Counted from the first letter of the stretch, positions 1-10,731 are shown. The stretch: 42,428 nucleotides of DNA from Spirogloea muscicola (GCA_009602725.1 WELB01000154.1:143088-185515); one strand, 5' to 3'. A program made the numbers and translations. The notes: generated by a model from the sequence alone, not told the origin.

Positions 1-123
<123 letters not shown>

Positions 124-1389
124 CCGTGGCGGGGCCGCCGGCGGCGCTGGACGTGCTGGCGGCGGTGGAGAAGGACGCCGTGGCGGTGGCGCAGGGCCTC
201 GCGCGGCTCGCCGACGCCCTGCGCGCGGCGCTGGAGGAGGTGTAGCCCTCGTCCCTCGCGCGACGGCCCCACGATGGAGCTCCGCGAGCAGCGCCGCCGC
301 CATCGTCGCCGCTGCCGCCTCTGCAGCGGCCGCTGCGGCCTCCGCCCCCGCGCCGGCCCACCCCGCCGCAGCCGCTGCCGCCGCTGCATTGGCGGAGGAG
401 CTCAGCTGCCAGCCTCGCACAGGCGACGGGGTTCGACTCGCTCCACACGACTCATGCACTGCCAGCTGTGTGGCTTGCAGGTCCTGGGCAGCGTGTCCGC
501 CCACTTGCGGTGCCACAGTGACGCTGTCGGCGCCCTGCAGGATGCTGGTGAGACGTTGAATATGTAGTGAATGTGGTCTTTGTTAGTGATACAATTGTTA
601 CACGAGACATTGTTAAGCATACTGGATCCATTGTTGGTGTTCCAGTAGGAAAAGTTGAGGGTCTGTGCTGGCGCTGCATAGCTCATCTGCAATGTGGCCA
701 ACTCGTGCACCTGGATCCTCAGCCCTACAATGCTAGCCCGATCCTATAATCAAAGTAGTCATGAGTCGTACCCTGGTACGACTCATGAGTGCTCCGCTTT
801 AAGGTCTGACCACTGCCGCTGGGTCGTGCGTCTGAGCCGCCACCTTCTGTTTGCAGCCGTGGATGCAGCATACAAAGGCAATCGCTTTGTCAACGAGTGC
901 CTCAGGTGACAAAGCTGAGTAGTAGCCCCTTGTGATTCTTTGACTGAAGGCACAACGGCTTTAGGCAAAGATCATCTGGCAGATGTCATACTTAATTCAC
1001 GTTCATCTGGGCAGCTGAGCCCCTTAAGAACGACGGTTATGACTGCCTCTGACTATATGCAAAGGACATGGCCAGGCTGAACGAGGAGATGCGTGGCATC
1101 CCAGATCTTGCAAGCCGCATGTGCGTCCACCCAATCCTTCTTCGCGCAATCCTCCCTTAATTATCACTCCATGCATGCCCTCTTCTTGTGCTCGAATTGT
1201 TCTTACGTGTCAGGATGCCCGTGCTGGTGAGCCTGCTAATTCCCCCTGATTAAGTTACTGGCAAGGTGCTCTTGACTGGGCATTGGGCAATGCTGGTGGT
1301 AATGGCGACTCTTTTCCTGCAGAAAGGCGTTAAGACTTGCTCTGGACCAGTGGGAGATACAAGCCAGCCGATATCTGCCCAGGGCTTGA
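124..1389 (+). CDS. BORCS6: BORCS6-like protein (BORC complex subunit), 5'-truncated
   Basis: Five exons join in phase: <124-239, 481-547, 857-888, 1065-1120 and 1322-1389 (TGA). The translation contains ALDVLAAVEKDAVAVAQGLA, then SVSAHLRCHSDAVGALQDA, AVDAAYKGNRF, DMARLNEEMRGIPDLASRI and KALRLALDQWE. This collinear helical pattern matches the C-terminal domain of BORCS6/lyspersin as I know it, including the DAV..L..AVD and MARC.EL-like segments. In animals BORCS6 belongs to the BORC complex, which couples lysosomes to Arl8 and kinesin; a vacuolar or endosomal trafficking role here is inference. The N-terminus is lost at the poly-T boundary. The GT donor at 889 was chosen because it restores phase and alignment; a GT at 906 gives a stop. 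The family assignment rests on recall of the domain, not a search. Confidence 0.7.
759..788. repeat. Perfect 14-bp palindrome with 2-nt loop
   Basis: The arms are 759-772 and 775-788, separated by CT, and both read TCATGAGTCGTACC on their own strand. It lies in the intron between the second and third exons of the BORCS6-like gene. It could form a hairpin in RNA or a cruciform in DNA. No coding role is seen. Confidence 0.9.
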
Positions 1390-1497
1390 GCATTCGTCCA
1401 GGCTCTGAGCGTGGTCCTGCCAAAGCCCTGGATCCTGCACGTCTGCTCTGACAGGTACTGAGCAGCAACTTCAGGACCTGCACAGCATGGTCGCCAC

Positions 1498-1787
1498 ATG
1501 CAACCAAACGAGCACAAGGCCAAATACCCAACAATCAACACTTCACCGATACTGAGCGGAGCCTGCCAGGAGTTTGAGTACAAGTCCCTTCACATCAAAA
1601 GGGGTCCAGACATCATCACCAAGTACACCAAAGGTTGTGTTACGTGAATTTCAGAATTTTGCTGTTTATGAATTTGTAGGCCTGCTATTAATAGTCATGC
1701 AGCTCTACTTTCTTTTTTGTTCTGCCATAGCTGAGGGACTACGCTCACATTATCCGGAGTGCGCAGAGTTGCCAACTACGCACATGA
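1498..1787 (+). CDS. Possible small two-exon protein, function unknown
   Basis: An ATG at 1498 opens 47 codons to a possible GT donor at 1639. An exon after the CAG-like acceptor at 1730 adds 18 codons to a TGA ending at 1787, giving 65 residues. The reading includes KAKYPTINTSPILSG, KSLHIKRGPDIITKYTKG and LRDYAHIIRSAQSCQLRT, which look protein-like in composition. I do not recognise a family. It starts 109 bases after the BORCS6-like stop on the same strand, so it could instead be 3' UTR of that gene. Only the splice phase and composition support it. Confidence 0.3.
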
Positions 1788-2284
1788 CCCTATACATGTT
1801 TTGTGGCTGCTTTTGGGACCTCTGACACACTCATTTGCATTGCAAGTGCAGCTCACGGCATCCCAAGGTCGCTGGTGTGCTGCAAGGGAAGAGGCTGTCA
1901 ATTGCACACTCAACCAGCTGATAGCCAGCTCCTGAGAAACAACAATTATCTCAGTGCTCAACCACTTGCCAGAATGAATATCTAAACGTTAATCTTTGTT
2001 GGTGCTCAGTCGGATGTGATTGTACATGCCATCTAGTGGCCAAGTGGAGGCACACCCCTGCAGTAGGACAGCAATGGTCATGACAAAACTCTGTACAGGT
2101 CATTCTTGCTATTTCACACCCTTATCACTTCACTTCTAGCTGTAGGTACGGCAGTGGTTATCGAGATTGCAATACCTTGGTGCAACCTCCATGCACTACA
2201 GCAATAATACATGCTGTCCGGTACATGCAGCTTAGTTGCTGCATCGGCTTTGTCAGCTCGGTGCTTGTTCCATGATTGCTTTCT
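1788..2284. other. Convergent intergenic region
   Basis: About 500 bases between the plus-strand genes on the left and the C-terminal end of the minus-strand NADH dehydrogenase. GC is moderate. I see no exon-like segment with good splice sites on either strand; it presumably holds the two 3' UTRs. Confidence 0.5.
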
Positions 2285-5200
2285 TCACATTCGACTGGAA
2301 TCCCTCCCAAAAATGGTAGTCTTAGTCCAATCAAACAGCACTAGGCAGCGTGTCCGCCAGCTAACCTGCTTACTGCACCACATTTGCATGAGAAGATGTA
2401 AGATGGGGTTGTGCGTTTTGACTAGCATACTGACAGGCCTGCAAATGACATGCCTGCCTTGTGTGCTACCCTTTTCTTGACCTATAGCACCTACAAACTG
2501 GGCAGCCAGACTTAATTGCATATGAGCTGCAAAGTATTCAAGTTAGCTACAGGGGGACACAGGTGCATGTTGTGTTCCATTGCACTTGTGCTCCATAGCA
2601 ACACCACAGCTGACATGAAGTGCTTGCCACCTCTGCTTTGTGACCAGCTTGTCAGATTTTAAGGCCCACAACATTCAGCTATGACCCACTAATAAAAGCA
2701 GTAGTCAGACCATAAATACCTGAAGTACACGGAGTACCACAACCACTGAGCCGATCTACCTGCTGTAACCCACTCTCCTGTAGTCTCCAAGCCTGATACG
2801 CCACCTCCCAGCGGAGCAAATTGTCCTAGATGTTGATACCTGCGCTTGTGGTTCCTCAATGATCTGCGTCAGTCTCATTATATATGCAGGCCATGACTCA
2901 TAGTAAGCTGAATGCTGCTGCTATTCGCGAATTCAATACAGCTCACAAATGGAGTGATGTTGACGACTGAAGACATTGCGGTGTTGTTGGCAAGCTGCAC
3001 ACATGAATGGCTGGGAATCTGTGACGCCCCTCCCCCCGAATACGAAGGGGGCCCTCCTCAGTGCCGGGGGGCTGTAATGCAAGCTTGTTGAAGGACTTTC
3101 CCAAGTATTCTCCCTGCTGAGCGGCAACCTGCAGAGGCGATGATGGAGAGAAGGAGAGCATGTCAAATGAAATTGCTCAATCTGTTGGTGGCCATCGAAA
3201 GAGCTTTGTCTGTGTGAAGGCAACTTCTGACTTCTGCTGACTCTGTAGAAACACGGTTTGAGAGAATAAAGAACCAATGAGAAGCCCTGCTCCAGTACCT
3301 GAGCAGTTGCAGGAAGAGTCTTCATTTGTGCGTCTACTTTAGAAATAGCCTCTTTGAATTTGGCAATGTCAACTGGCTTGTCCTGCCCAACACCCTTGTC
3401 TCTGTCTTCCATGTCCTGCCATGCTTGAGCAAGTGCTCTGAGTGAGTGACCAAATGGCGTCGAAAAGATGTGAACCCTAAACCCTAAACCCTTAACCTTA
3501 AACCCTAATCCCAACGCTGATTCCTAGCCCTAAACCTTAGACCTCAGCGCTACACCCTAAATTAACAATGACCAACTTACCCCAATGAGATTGCGAATCT
3601 GTCTTCGTTTCAGGTGGATTGCAATCTGTGGGTAACGGCCCTTGACTTCCTCCAGAATTGTCTTCAGCTCGTTGCGAGTAAGCTTGCCATCGCCATTCTT
3701 GTCTGCTCGTTTGAAGAGGTAATTTATATCTTCCTGTACAGTGAACACAGTACATGAATAACATCAGGCAGCAGGTATAAGTTATTCACTCTCTCAACAG
3801 CACTTGAAGCAACTGATCTATGAATCTATACAGACTCAAGGAATAATGTGACCTTGACCCCTTTGCGAAGGTTTGACAAGTATTAGTCAGCAAAGCTGCA
3901 GCATGGGAATTGAGGACTCGAGAGCAGAATGGAGACAGTTGCACCTGCATTTTCCTGTGCTCAATAGTTGCACAATCCCCCGAGTGCCCACACATCCCAA
4001 GTGCCCTTCACTCTCAGCCACTCGTCTGTTGCCAGGGCACGCCTGTCCTTCTGCAGTGGCAGTATGATAAAGGACTAAGAGGGGCTTGCAATCTGCTGAC
4101 AGATCCAGTACTGATGGAGAAGCAAATATTGTAATTGGGCTTTTTGCTGCATAAGTGAAGCGCATCTGCAGCTAACATGAGCATCTCCTGCACCTGGCCA
4201 AGTGCTCCACAAAGTGCGCCACAACTGGTCGAGTGCCAATGCCCGTTGACCAGACAATCAACCCGTAGTCCATGCTGTACACCTTGCCTCCATCCTTGGA
4301 TTTGATCGTAATGTCCTTATCGGTGACAGCGATGACACGAGCATTTGTTTTTACGTCAACCTTGTCACGATTGAACTTTTTCTCAGCAAATTCCGTGATT
4401 TTTTTGTCAAACCTGAGGCCAAACAGAGAAAGTGCTCAAAAACAGTGCGTCCATTCAATGAAGGTGACCCTCTAGTATCATAGCAATCACAGTACAGGTG
4501 TAGCTGTAGCCATCTGTGGACATACTGCGGTGCCTATCAAAACATGCCTACTCAGAGATTCAAATATCACTGCTTGCGAGGCCTGTATTGTGACTGCTAC
4601 TGCTAGGCCTAGCAAGCATAAGTCAAAAGAAGCAGTTTGCTTGTGGATACATCAATAGACTGTCCTGGTCGGGAAAGGGTTGCAGCATTACATGTTCAGA
4701 ATGTGGTCCCCTGACTGAACCAGTGTGATGCTGGCTAGTTCGGTCAAGCCTGGGTACAGCTTCACAACATCCTCTTTGACAAAGTCATGAAGCTCAGCTG
4801 CAAACTCCACGCCAGTGGGGCCTCCACCCACAACCACAAAATGCAGCATCTTTCTTTTCTCCTCTATGCTCAGCATTGGCTTACTGGCAGACTCGAACAA
4901 ATCGATCACGTGCTCCCTTATCTCAGTAGCATCTTCCACTTCCTGCAAAGTCAGGAACGCTGCTTTTAGTCACTGGAAAACACTTACCAATATCCACGAC
5001 ATAGTGCGCTGACCAAGTGTTAAGTCTGAGATTCGTCTTGCTCTGAGCCTGGCTGTACCTTCAGAAAGTGACAGTACTCTTTGACGCCAGGTGTATTGAA
5101 CGTGTTGACTTGGGCACCAACTGCAGCAACCAGGTAATCGTACTCCAGGTCAAACTCCTCCATCCCTGGGACCTTGGTCAGAGAGACGTCCTTCACTCAA

Positions 5201-6425
5201 ACAATCTTGCTGTGAGGATCGATATCACAGCATTCCGTCTCGAGGTACAGTGCTCTCTTTCTCCTCTGCACATGGGATGGAAATGTACATCATGGGCAGT
5301 CAGATGCCAGTCAGGTAACTGTTTTCCCCAACCATGACGAGACTGTGGCTGCCAAGGGCTGGCCAAGGGCTGGACCCTGACAGGGACAGAACCCCTTGTG
5401 ATAGCAAGCTTGCTCAGAAGTGCCAATTCCTGTACAAGCAGGTCAGCTAAGAGAGCTCTTGACAGCACCTTGTATTGTCTCGTTATAGTGAGCACCGGGC
5501 AGATACTTCAATAGCCAATGCGCTGTGACAGCAGCAGCTGAGTTGTGCAGGCAACATGCTGCTCAGAGCTACAGGTCGAGCGTTCTTGCTTACACTCCAG
5601 AGCATGCGGCGCACTGGCTCCGCAATGCTCCGAGCTTCCACTGTGCCATTGGTCACGCTGGGAAGAAGGGGCGTGAAGACGAAGTAATTCCTCGGCGAAA
5701 TGATGGTGATGTCGTACAGGTCGGAGTTGATGGTCTTGAGGACCGAGATGGCGCCCCATCCAGAGCCCAGGATGATCATGCGCTTCTTGCGGGGAGCGGA
5801 GGCTGCTGCAGCGGCGGGATCCGCCTCTTTGCGAACCTGCTCGACCTCAGACGCGTCCTCGGGGTCGACGATACCAGAAGGAGGCGGCAGTTTCGCAGGC
5901 GCGTCGGCGAGCGCCACGGAGAGGCCCCCGTAGCCACTGCAGGAGAAGATGACGGAGAGCTTGATCAGAATGACCAGCCCACAGCATCGTCAGGTGAAGG
6001 CCGCTGCTGCGCGTGCTTTGACGGAGCTGCCCGCAGCAAGCTGCATAGGCGGACGCCTCTATCGAGCGGGGCCGCGCCTGGCAGCGAGGCCGAGTGCGAT
6101 CGGCGCGGCGGCGTAATGCTGCCAGGAGCGGCCGTGGCGGCCCTCGCCGAAGCTCGCGCCGCCCGGCCGTGAGCCTGGCCCCGCGCGAGCTCGCCCTGGA
6201 GCTACCTGCGGCGGCGAGCGATCCGGACGGATCAGCTGGTGCGACGGCCAAGCCAGGCTCAAGCGGACGGCGGCGCAGCAAAAGGGCCTGCAATATGGAG
6301 CGGCCGGCACGACGGGCCGGCGCGATCGCGGGCAGTACCGGCTGGAGGCGTGGCGCGGCCGTCGGCGAGGCGCGCTGCAGCCAGGCGCGCAGGAGGCGCG
6401 CGGCGGCGGCGGCGGCGGGGGTCAT
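2285..6425 (-). CDS. NDB: External-type (NDB-like) EF-hand NAD(P)H dehydrogenase, disrupted
   Basis: This is a type II, rotenone-insensitive NAD(P)H:quinone oxidoreductase, known in plants on the outer face of the inner mitochondrial membrane. Minus-strand exons: 5936-5596 ([17 protein letters not shown], first dinucleotide fold), 5252-5059, 4942-4692 ([17 protein letters not shown], second fold), 4412-4194 ([10 protein letters not shown]), 4050-3945 ([14 protein letters not shown]), 3733-3581 (canonical EF-hand loop [12 protein letters not shown]), about 3437-3299, 3128-3001, 2839-2720 ([18 protein letters not shown]) and 2372-2285 ([17 protein letters not shown]). The EF-hand insert marks the calcium-binding NDB subgroup. 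A leader exon from the ATG at 6425 is Arg/Ala-rich, like a mitochondrial presequence, but its splice to 5936 is unresolved. Two defects are seen: an in-frame TGA at 5199-5197, and a fifth C at 3977-3981 shifting frame just before GDCA. The joins 4194/4050 and 3581/3437 do not fit phase simply. It is either a recent pseudogene or a sequence with errors. Confidence 0.9.
3470..3570. repeat. Interstitial telomere-like repeats in an intron
   Basis: Perfect and degenerate CCCTAAA units (AACCCTAAACCCTAAACCC, then CCTTAACC, AAACCCTAA, GCCCTAAACC, ACCCTAAAT) fill most of the intron between the EF-hand exon (ends 3581) and the next exon (starts about 3437). The unit matches the plant/algal TTTAGGG telomere. 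Confidence 0.85.
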
Positions 6426-6955
6426 GGCTGGCTTTGCCAGCCCCTCTTCTCAATGGGCGAGCATCTTCTTTTCTGCCGGCACGAAGGTGCAGCGCCCGGG
6501 CCATGGAGCTCCGACACTACTCAGACTACCCCCGCAGTGACCACCTCCTCCCGGCCGCAATCGACACTTTCGGCTGCTTGGGTCCTCGCTTCCATACCCT
6601 ACTCGAGAACATAGCGAGACTGGGATATGCACGACGCGAGGATATGCTCCCAGCCCAGATGGGTATGCCGGCAGCCTATCTGTCATTTCTGCGACGTCGA
6701 GTGTCAACCTGTCTGCAACGAGCTCAGGCGTATGCTCTGCATCAGAAAGCTGGTCGAGCCTTAGCTGCTGGCACAAGAGCTAGTCAATTGCCGTCCGGTA
6801 TTCGAGCGTCAGCTAGCGACCTCTATGTGCTGACTCGTGGTTACTGAGCGGGTCAGCTTAGCAGCAGGTGACGTACATTTGTCCAATGTGCTTGCCTTTG
6901 TACTTGGCCACACATGGCCTCCCCATCTCTTAATATACACGCATTTTTCTGCAGC
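6421..6955 (+). mobile_element. 5'-truncated LINE: ORF C-terminus and 3' UTR (family A)
   Basis: Begins with the LINE tail stem-loop (GGCTGGC-TTT-GCCAGCC near 6425-6441) of an adjoining copy, followed by a reading frame ending at TGA 6845-6847. That frame carries PAAIDTFGCLGPRFHTLL, then RRVSTCLQRAQAYALHQKAG and ends SASDLYVLTRGY. The pattern resembles the extreme C-terminus of LINE reverse-transcriptase proteins and recurs elsewhere in the window with the ending SDL.LLTRGY. No reverse-transcriptase core is present, so the copy is dead. It lies directly upstream of the NADH dehydrogenase leader. The assignment to a LINE, possibly Zepp-like, is inference from the recurring C-terminus, 5' truncation and shared 3' tail. 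Confidence 0.7.
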
Positions 6956-7165
6956 GAGACGGGAAAGTGGCCCTATTACCAGGGGACCCACTTCCAGGAG
7001 CCCAGCATCTCTGATCTGCGGCTGCTTAGCAGGGGTTACTGAGTGTCTCGTAGCTGCTTTGTTTCTGTTTCTTAGCGCTTCCCCTGGCCCCCTTCTCGTA
7101 CTCTGTTCATTCTTTTTCGGGCTGGTTGTTCCAGCCCCTATTCTCAATGGGCGAGCACTTTCCTC
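6956..7165 (+). mobile_element. LINE 3' fragment with terminal stem-loop (family B)
   Basis: A second C-terminal remnant ends SISDLRLLSRGY and TGA at about 7039-7041. A 3' UTR follows and ends with GGGCTGG-TTGTT-CCAGCCC and then CAATGGGCGAGCAC. The same arrangement occurs on the minus strand at 34955-35160. It sits head to tail behind the family A copy. Confidence 0.65.
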
Positions 7166-7500
7166 TATTACCCCTGGCCACTCACGTCGCCCACTACTGG
7201 AAGCGCCTTCGAAACTGTGACCGCTTGGTGGGCGAGCGCCGTCAGGATCGACGGAGCGGCCACACCTTCTTCTTCACACTACCTGCCGCGCCCCGGCGGG
7301 GGGCATGTACAGGACGGAGCGGCCGCTGACCAGATGCGGCTGCAGACCAGGGGTTACAATTTCACTCCTCTTCGTTGTAGCCAGTTGTGGTGTGGGTTTA
7401 GCGCCTCTCGGCCCTGTGGCCATCTCTTTTGGCCATACCTTTATGGGCTGGCTTCACTTTGGTAACCAATACTACCATCATGGCCGCGCTTTTTCCCACA
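7166..7500 (+). mobile_element. Degenerate LINE 3' fragment
   Basis: A third C-terminal remnant reads DQMRLQTRGYN near 7328-7360, with the stop codon lost. The sequence after it includes GGGCTGGC and GGCCGCGCTTT motifs seen in other LINE tails of the window. It borders the light-harvesting-like gene, whose promoter must overlap this repeat. Confidence 0.5.
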
Positions 7501-7524
7501 ATTCACCCCCGGCCAGTCGCCGCC

Positions 7525-8525
7525 ATGGCCGCAGCCGCAGCCGTCGCCGCCGCCGCGGCCGCGCCCGCCTCCTGCGGACGAGGTCAGCGTTGAGACCGTT
7601 GCCCCCTTGCGCAAACTTTCCGCGTCCTTGTCCGGCCGGCGAGGCCCGGCTGACCTGCAGCCACTGCCGTATCTGGCCAGCAGCGCAGCTCGGCACGCGC
7701 TGCCGGAGCGGCGGCGGCGGCGGTGGCTGCGGGCGGCGCGTCACGCTTGGAGGTGCAATGCGCAGTCCCTGCTCTGCTCCGTCGTTAGGTGCACAGCGAT
7801 GGCGCCGTCCACCACTAAGCTGCCGCCTGTGGTCGCCGACTGGATGTCGCCTAGTGGAAAGGACATTGCAATGCAGGGCCTGCCGGCGTGCTCTGCAGGC
7901 GGCGCGGCGCAGCGGTGCCGGAAGCGGTGGCCGGAGGGATGTGGGCGCTTTGCGACGATGCACTCAGATGGGTTGTGTTGGATTGGGGGAGCGGCAGCCA
8001 AGCTCTGACTGGTTCGGGAGCGGGCTGCCAGGTGCAGGCACCCTGAGGCCATTGCGGCGATCATCGCCGAACAAAGCCGCGCCCCTAAGGCGTACAACTG
8101 GCGTCAGAGCCATGGTGGACGAGCAGGCGGGCGAGGTCGCTGCTGATGGCGGTGGTGGTGGCGGCCTCAATGTCTGGCTTGGCCGCGCTGCCATGCTTGG
8201 TTTTGTGGGTGCACTTGGCGCGGAGATCGTCTCCGGCAAGGGCGTCCTGGAGGTGAGCGGGCTGCACACTCACACTCCAGCATGTACACTTGCTTCTGCT
8301 ACTGTGTCAAAGCTTAATGGGCTTAGGCTCTCCAATGTAGCTATATAAAAGCAGATTCCAGCTGTCTAGTCTTAACAGCTGACTGGGAAAAGCATCTGGG
8401 GACTATTGTGCGCATTGCAGAGCCTGGGTGTGCCTACGCCCCTCCCGCCCCTGGCGCTTGCCCTGGTCGGTGCAGCAGGGGCATTCACAGCCTTTGGGAT
8501 TTTCCGCTCAGCATCGACGGATTGA
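7525..8525 (+). CDS. Light-harvesting-like (LIL/SEP/OHP-type) plastid membrane protein
   Basis: Three exons join exactly in phase: 7525-7582, 8038-8252 and 8421-8525, giving 125 residues. The first 45 or so residues are Ala-rich then Arg/Ser-rich (SCGRGTLRPLRRSSPNKA), typical of a chloroplast transit peptide. A Gly-rich linker follows, then LNVWLGRAAMLGFVGALGAE, a chlorophyll-binding-type helix with the GRxAM core of ELIP, OHP and SEP proteins; Asn replaces the usual leading Glu. A second hydrophobic segment, PPLALALVGAAGAFTAFGIF, precedes the end RSASTD. Two helices suggest a stress-enhanced or one-helix-like protein that protects or assembles pigment complexes in thylakoids. The exact subfamily cannot be fixed by eye. 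The donor at 7583 and acceptors at 8037 and 8420 are canonical GT-AG. Confidence 0.85.
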
Positions 8526-10008
8526 AGTGCATCCCGACCCCTTCACTGTAGCTGCATGCCAAGCAAGGCGACCGCCCTTAGCTCTAGCTGCCCCTGCTGC
8601 AGGATGGTTCAGGCAAGCAGTCTGTCTTACAACTGTCACGTTACAAGCTTGCTACTCTCACGAAAAGGTTCAAATATTGACATTCCCATTTGATATTTTG
8701 ACTTGCATGCTACCACGCATGCATTTTTTGCCGATGGCCACCCACGGGCCACCGATGGCCACTCTGAATGTCATAGCAGCCACCTCAGCGTACGGGATAC
8801 CTGCAAGCAAGGAAGATGAGCCTCCAGGAGGACAATGTTGCTCAAGGGCTGCACCAAAAGGAACATGGGTCCAGATATGTTGTGTGCTTCATTTCTGGTT
8901 CTTGCAGTCAAGTGAACCTCACTTCACAGAGATTTGCCTGCCCTTGCTAATTGCCAGTTGCAGATAAATCACCTCAAATGGCGCTCGCAGCTAAAGGCTA
9001 CAGGCGACAGCTGGAGAGCATTGAGGTGCAGTGTGCCACAACACACTGCCAAATTAGAGTGACATTTCATCTCGAGTGAAGACAATCGGAAAAACAGTTC
9101 TCCCCAGTTCATGCGCTGCGCAAACAGCCTGTCCCATACAGCTGCTCGACATTTGAGCTGCAGCAGAAGCTGCAAGCCAGGGCCCTTCTCTAGTACCTCA
9201 GCGCAATCAAGGCAGGGTAGGCCGAATCTTGGCCGCTAGGTTCTGCTTAAGCATGCTGGACAATCTGCTGGAAGGGGCATCATGCAGACAAGTAACATCG
9301 GATCAGAAAAACTAGCCCAACCAAGGATCATGCGCAGCTTTTCAATCTGAATCTGTTCAGGGTTTAGGGTTTAGGGTTTTAGCATTCCAGCCCTCTGCGG
9401 ACCGTCGACCTGCATACAAGACGGAGTTTGTGAGGTCCAGTTCACAGCAGCAGCTGGTGGCTCGCTTAACCACTACTCAGGGTTGTGCTCCACAAGGTGC
9501 AGAAGAGACATCTATTGCCTTTGCATGCTATAGGAACTTATGACGCCACCTTATGGCAAAAGCCAACGGGTGCCAGTCTCTAGAGGCCAATGCTTTTGGC
9601 AGCAGAGCTTTGCCAAGTTGAGGACACCGGACGAGCAATTTCATGGTGAAACGTCATAATTACCTCACAGTGTAAAACGCTGGACGCCCTTCTCCCTTCT
9701 CCTCCCATATGCATGATGGAGTCGCTAACCCAGCCGCCAACAAATGGCCGCCAGACAATAGGGTGGAGAAGCTCCTCTTTGAGTGCTCTGGCCTGTGTGC
9801 CTGCTTGATCAACCAAGAAAGGGGCAGAATCTAGGTTGAGGTCAGCTAGGGCATGGGCTTGCAGTGGTGGCCAACAGGCCAATAGATGGACAAAGACGCT
9901 GGAGCAACAATAGCTCCAAGCAGATTGTTACTACTACATACCAAGAGATAGGTCCTGCCCCCGAGTGGCACGCTCCTTCCAATCGGAACGGCGGCGACGG
10001 CCGGTCCG
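8526..10008. other. Intergenic region; no gene recognised
   Basis: About 1.5 kb between two convergent genes. It contains short direct repeats near 8731-8764 (CGATGGCCAC twice), a telomere-like run at 9359-9380, and otherwise unremarkable sequence. Minus-strand open stretches at 8969-9175 and 9580-9882 show no recognisable domain and are probably 3' UTR or chance. Confidence 0.5.
9359..9380. repeat. Interstitial telomere-like repeat
   Basis: Three consecutive TTTAGGG-type units (AGGGTTTAGGGTTTAGGGTT), preceded by a degenerate TTCAGGG unit. Orientation is G-rich on the plus strand, opposite to the run near 3470. Confidence 0.85.
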
Positions 10009-10731
10009 TCAGTAGCAGCACTCGCAGTCGAAGGGGCAGAGCTCGGTCCCGCCAGCGTAGGCCGCTCGGCTGCCCAACCGGAGCTCCTCCTCCCGGTATA
10101 TGGGCAGGCCGTCGGCAGTCCGCCGCCGCCCGGTGGTACCAGCACCAGCTCCAGACGGCGGCCCCTGCTGGAATCGCGCACGTTGGGTAGCCGTCCTTCT
10201 GCTGGCGGTCGGTGACTTACTGCTTGACGGCCTCGCCTTCTCGACCATCCTTCCCAGTGGGCCCTCTCGGCCCTCGCTGGCGATCGGTGGCGACGTTGAC
10301 GTCTTCGCCGTCGTGCTGTTGCTGCTGCGTCTCCTCTTTGCCAGCTCGAAGATGCTGTCGATGTCGCCGCCGCCGCGTCTGCCAGGAGCAGCCACGCCGG
10401 CGGCAGGTCCGGTGCTGGGCGGAGCTACTTCTGCCTCTGCCGCTCCGGCAGCACCCGGCTCCGCCGTCGTTGCCGTCGTCGTCGCCGTCGCCGCCACCGT
10501 CCTCCTCACCCCATCTCCGGAGGCCCGCTTCCCGTTCTCCTCATTCTTGCCGGCCAGCCTCAGCTTCTTCTTGCCCACGCTGCCCGCAGCCTTCCCAGGC
10601 TCCTCCTCGCCTCGGCTCGGCCGCGCCGTCCCTCTGCCCGCCCCGCTCAGCGCCTCTGCCAGGCCCCGCTGCGCATCACCTGCCGCGGGGACCCCAAGCC
10701 GCTCCCTCCGCTTCCGGCTTGCTGGCGCCAT
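10009..10731 (-). CDS. DUF1764-family protein
   Basis: Single exon of 240 codons from ATG at 10731 to TGA ending at 10009. The C-terminus carries the family signature: RRRTADGLPIYREEELRLG, then TELCPFDCECCY, matching the known pattern of a Y..EEL.LG motif followed by CPFDCxCC. An earlier GGGDIDSIFELAKRRR matches the conserved DIDDIF region. The central part is Ala, Ser and basic-rich and probably disordered. Function is unknown; the terminal cysteines may bind metal and the basic stretches suggest nuclear or nucleolar location (inference). It is divergent from the ligand-gated channel gene, with about 400-530 bases between start codons. Confidence 0.85.
   Translation of the reverse strand: MAPASRKRRERLGVPAAGDAQRGLAEALSGAGRGTARPSRGEEEPGKAAGSVGKKKLRLAGKNEENGKRASGDGVRRTVAATATTTATTAEPGAAGAAEAEVAPPSTGPAAGVAAPGRRGGGDIDSIFELAKRRRSSNSTTAKTSTSPPIASEGREGPLGRMVEKARPSSSKSPTASRRTATQRARFQQGPPSGAGAGTTGRRRTADGLPIYREEELRLGSRAAYAGGTELCPFDCECCY

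Noticed and set aside
3470-3550. Window as a chromosome end because of TTTAGGG repeats
   Set aside because: The telomere-like runs are short, degenerate and internal to genes, and neither window end carries them.
5197-5199. In-frame TGA in the NADH dehydrogenase as a selenocysteine codon
   Set aside because: A homopolymer frameshift in the same gene points to decay or sequence error, the position is not a known catalytic Cys, and no SECIS-like structure could be identified by eye.
9580-9882. Minus-strand gene downstream of DUF1764
   Set aside because: About 100 codons without domain, start context or splice partners; more likely the 3' UTR of the DUF1764 gene.
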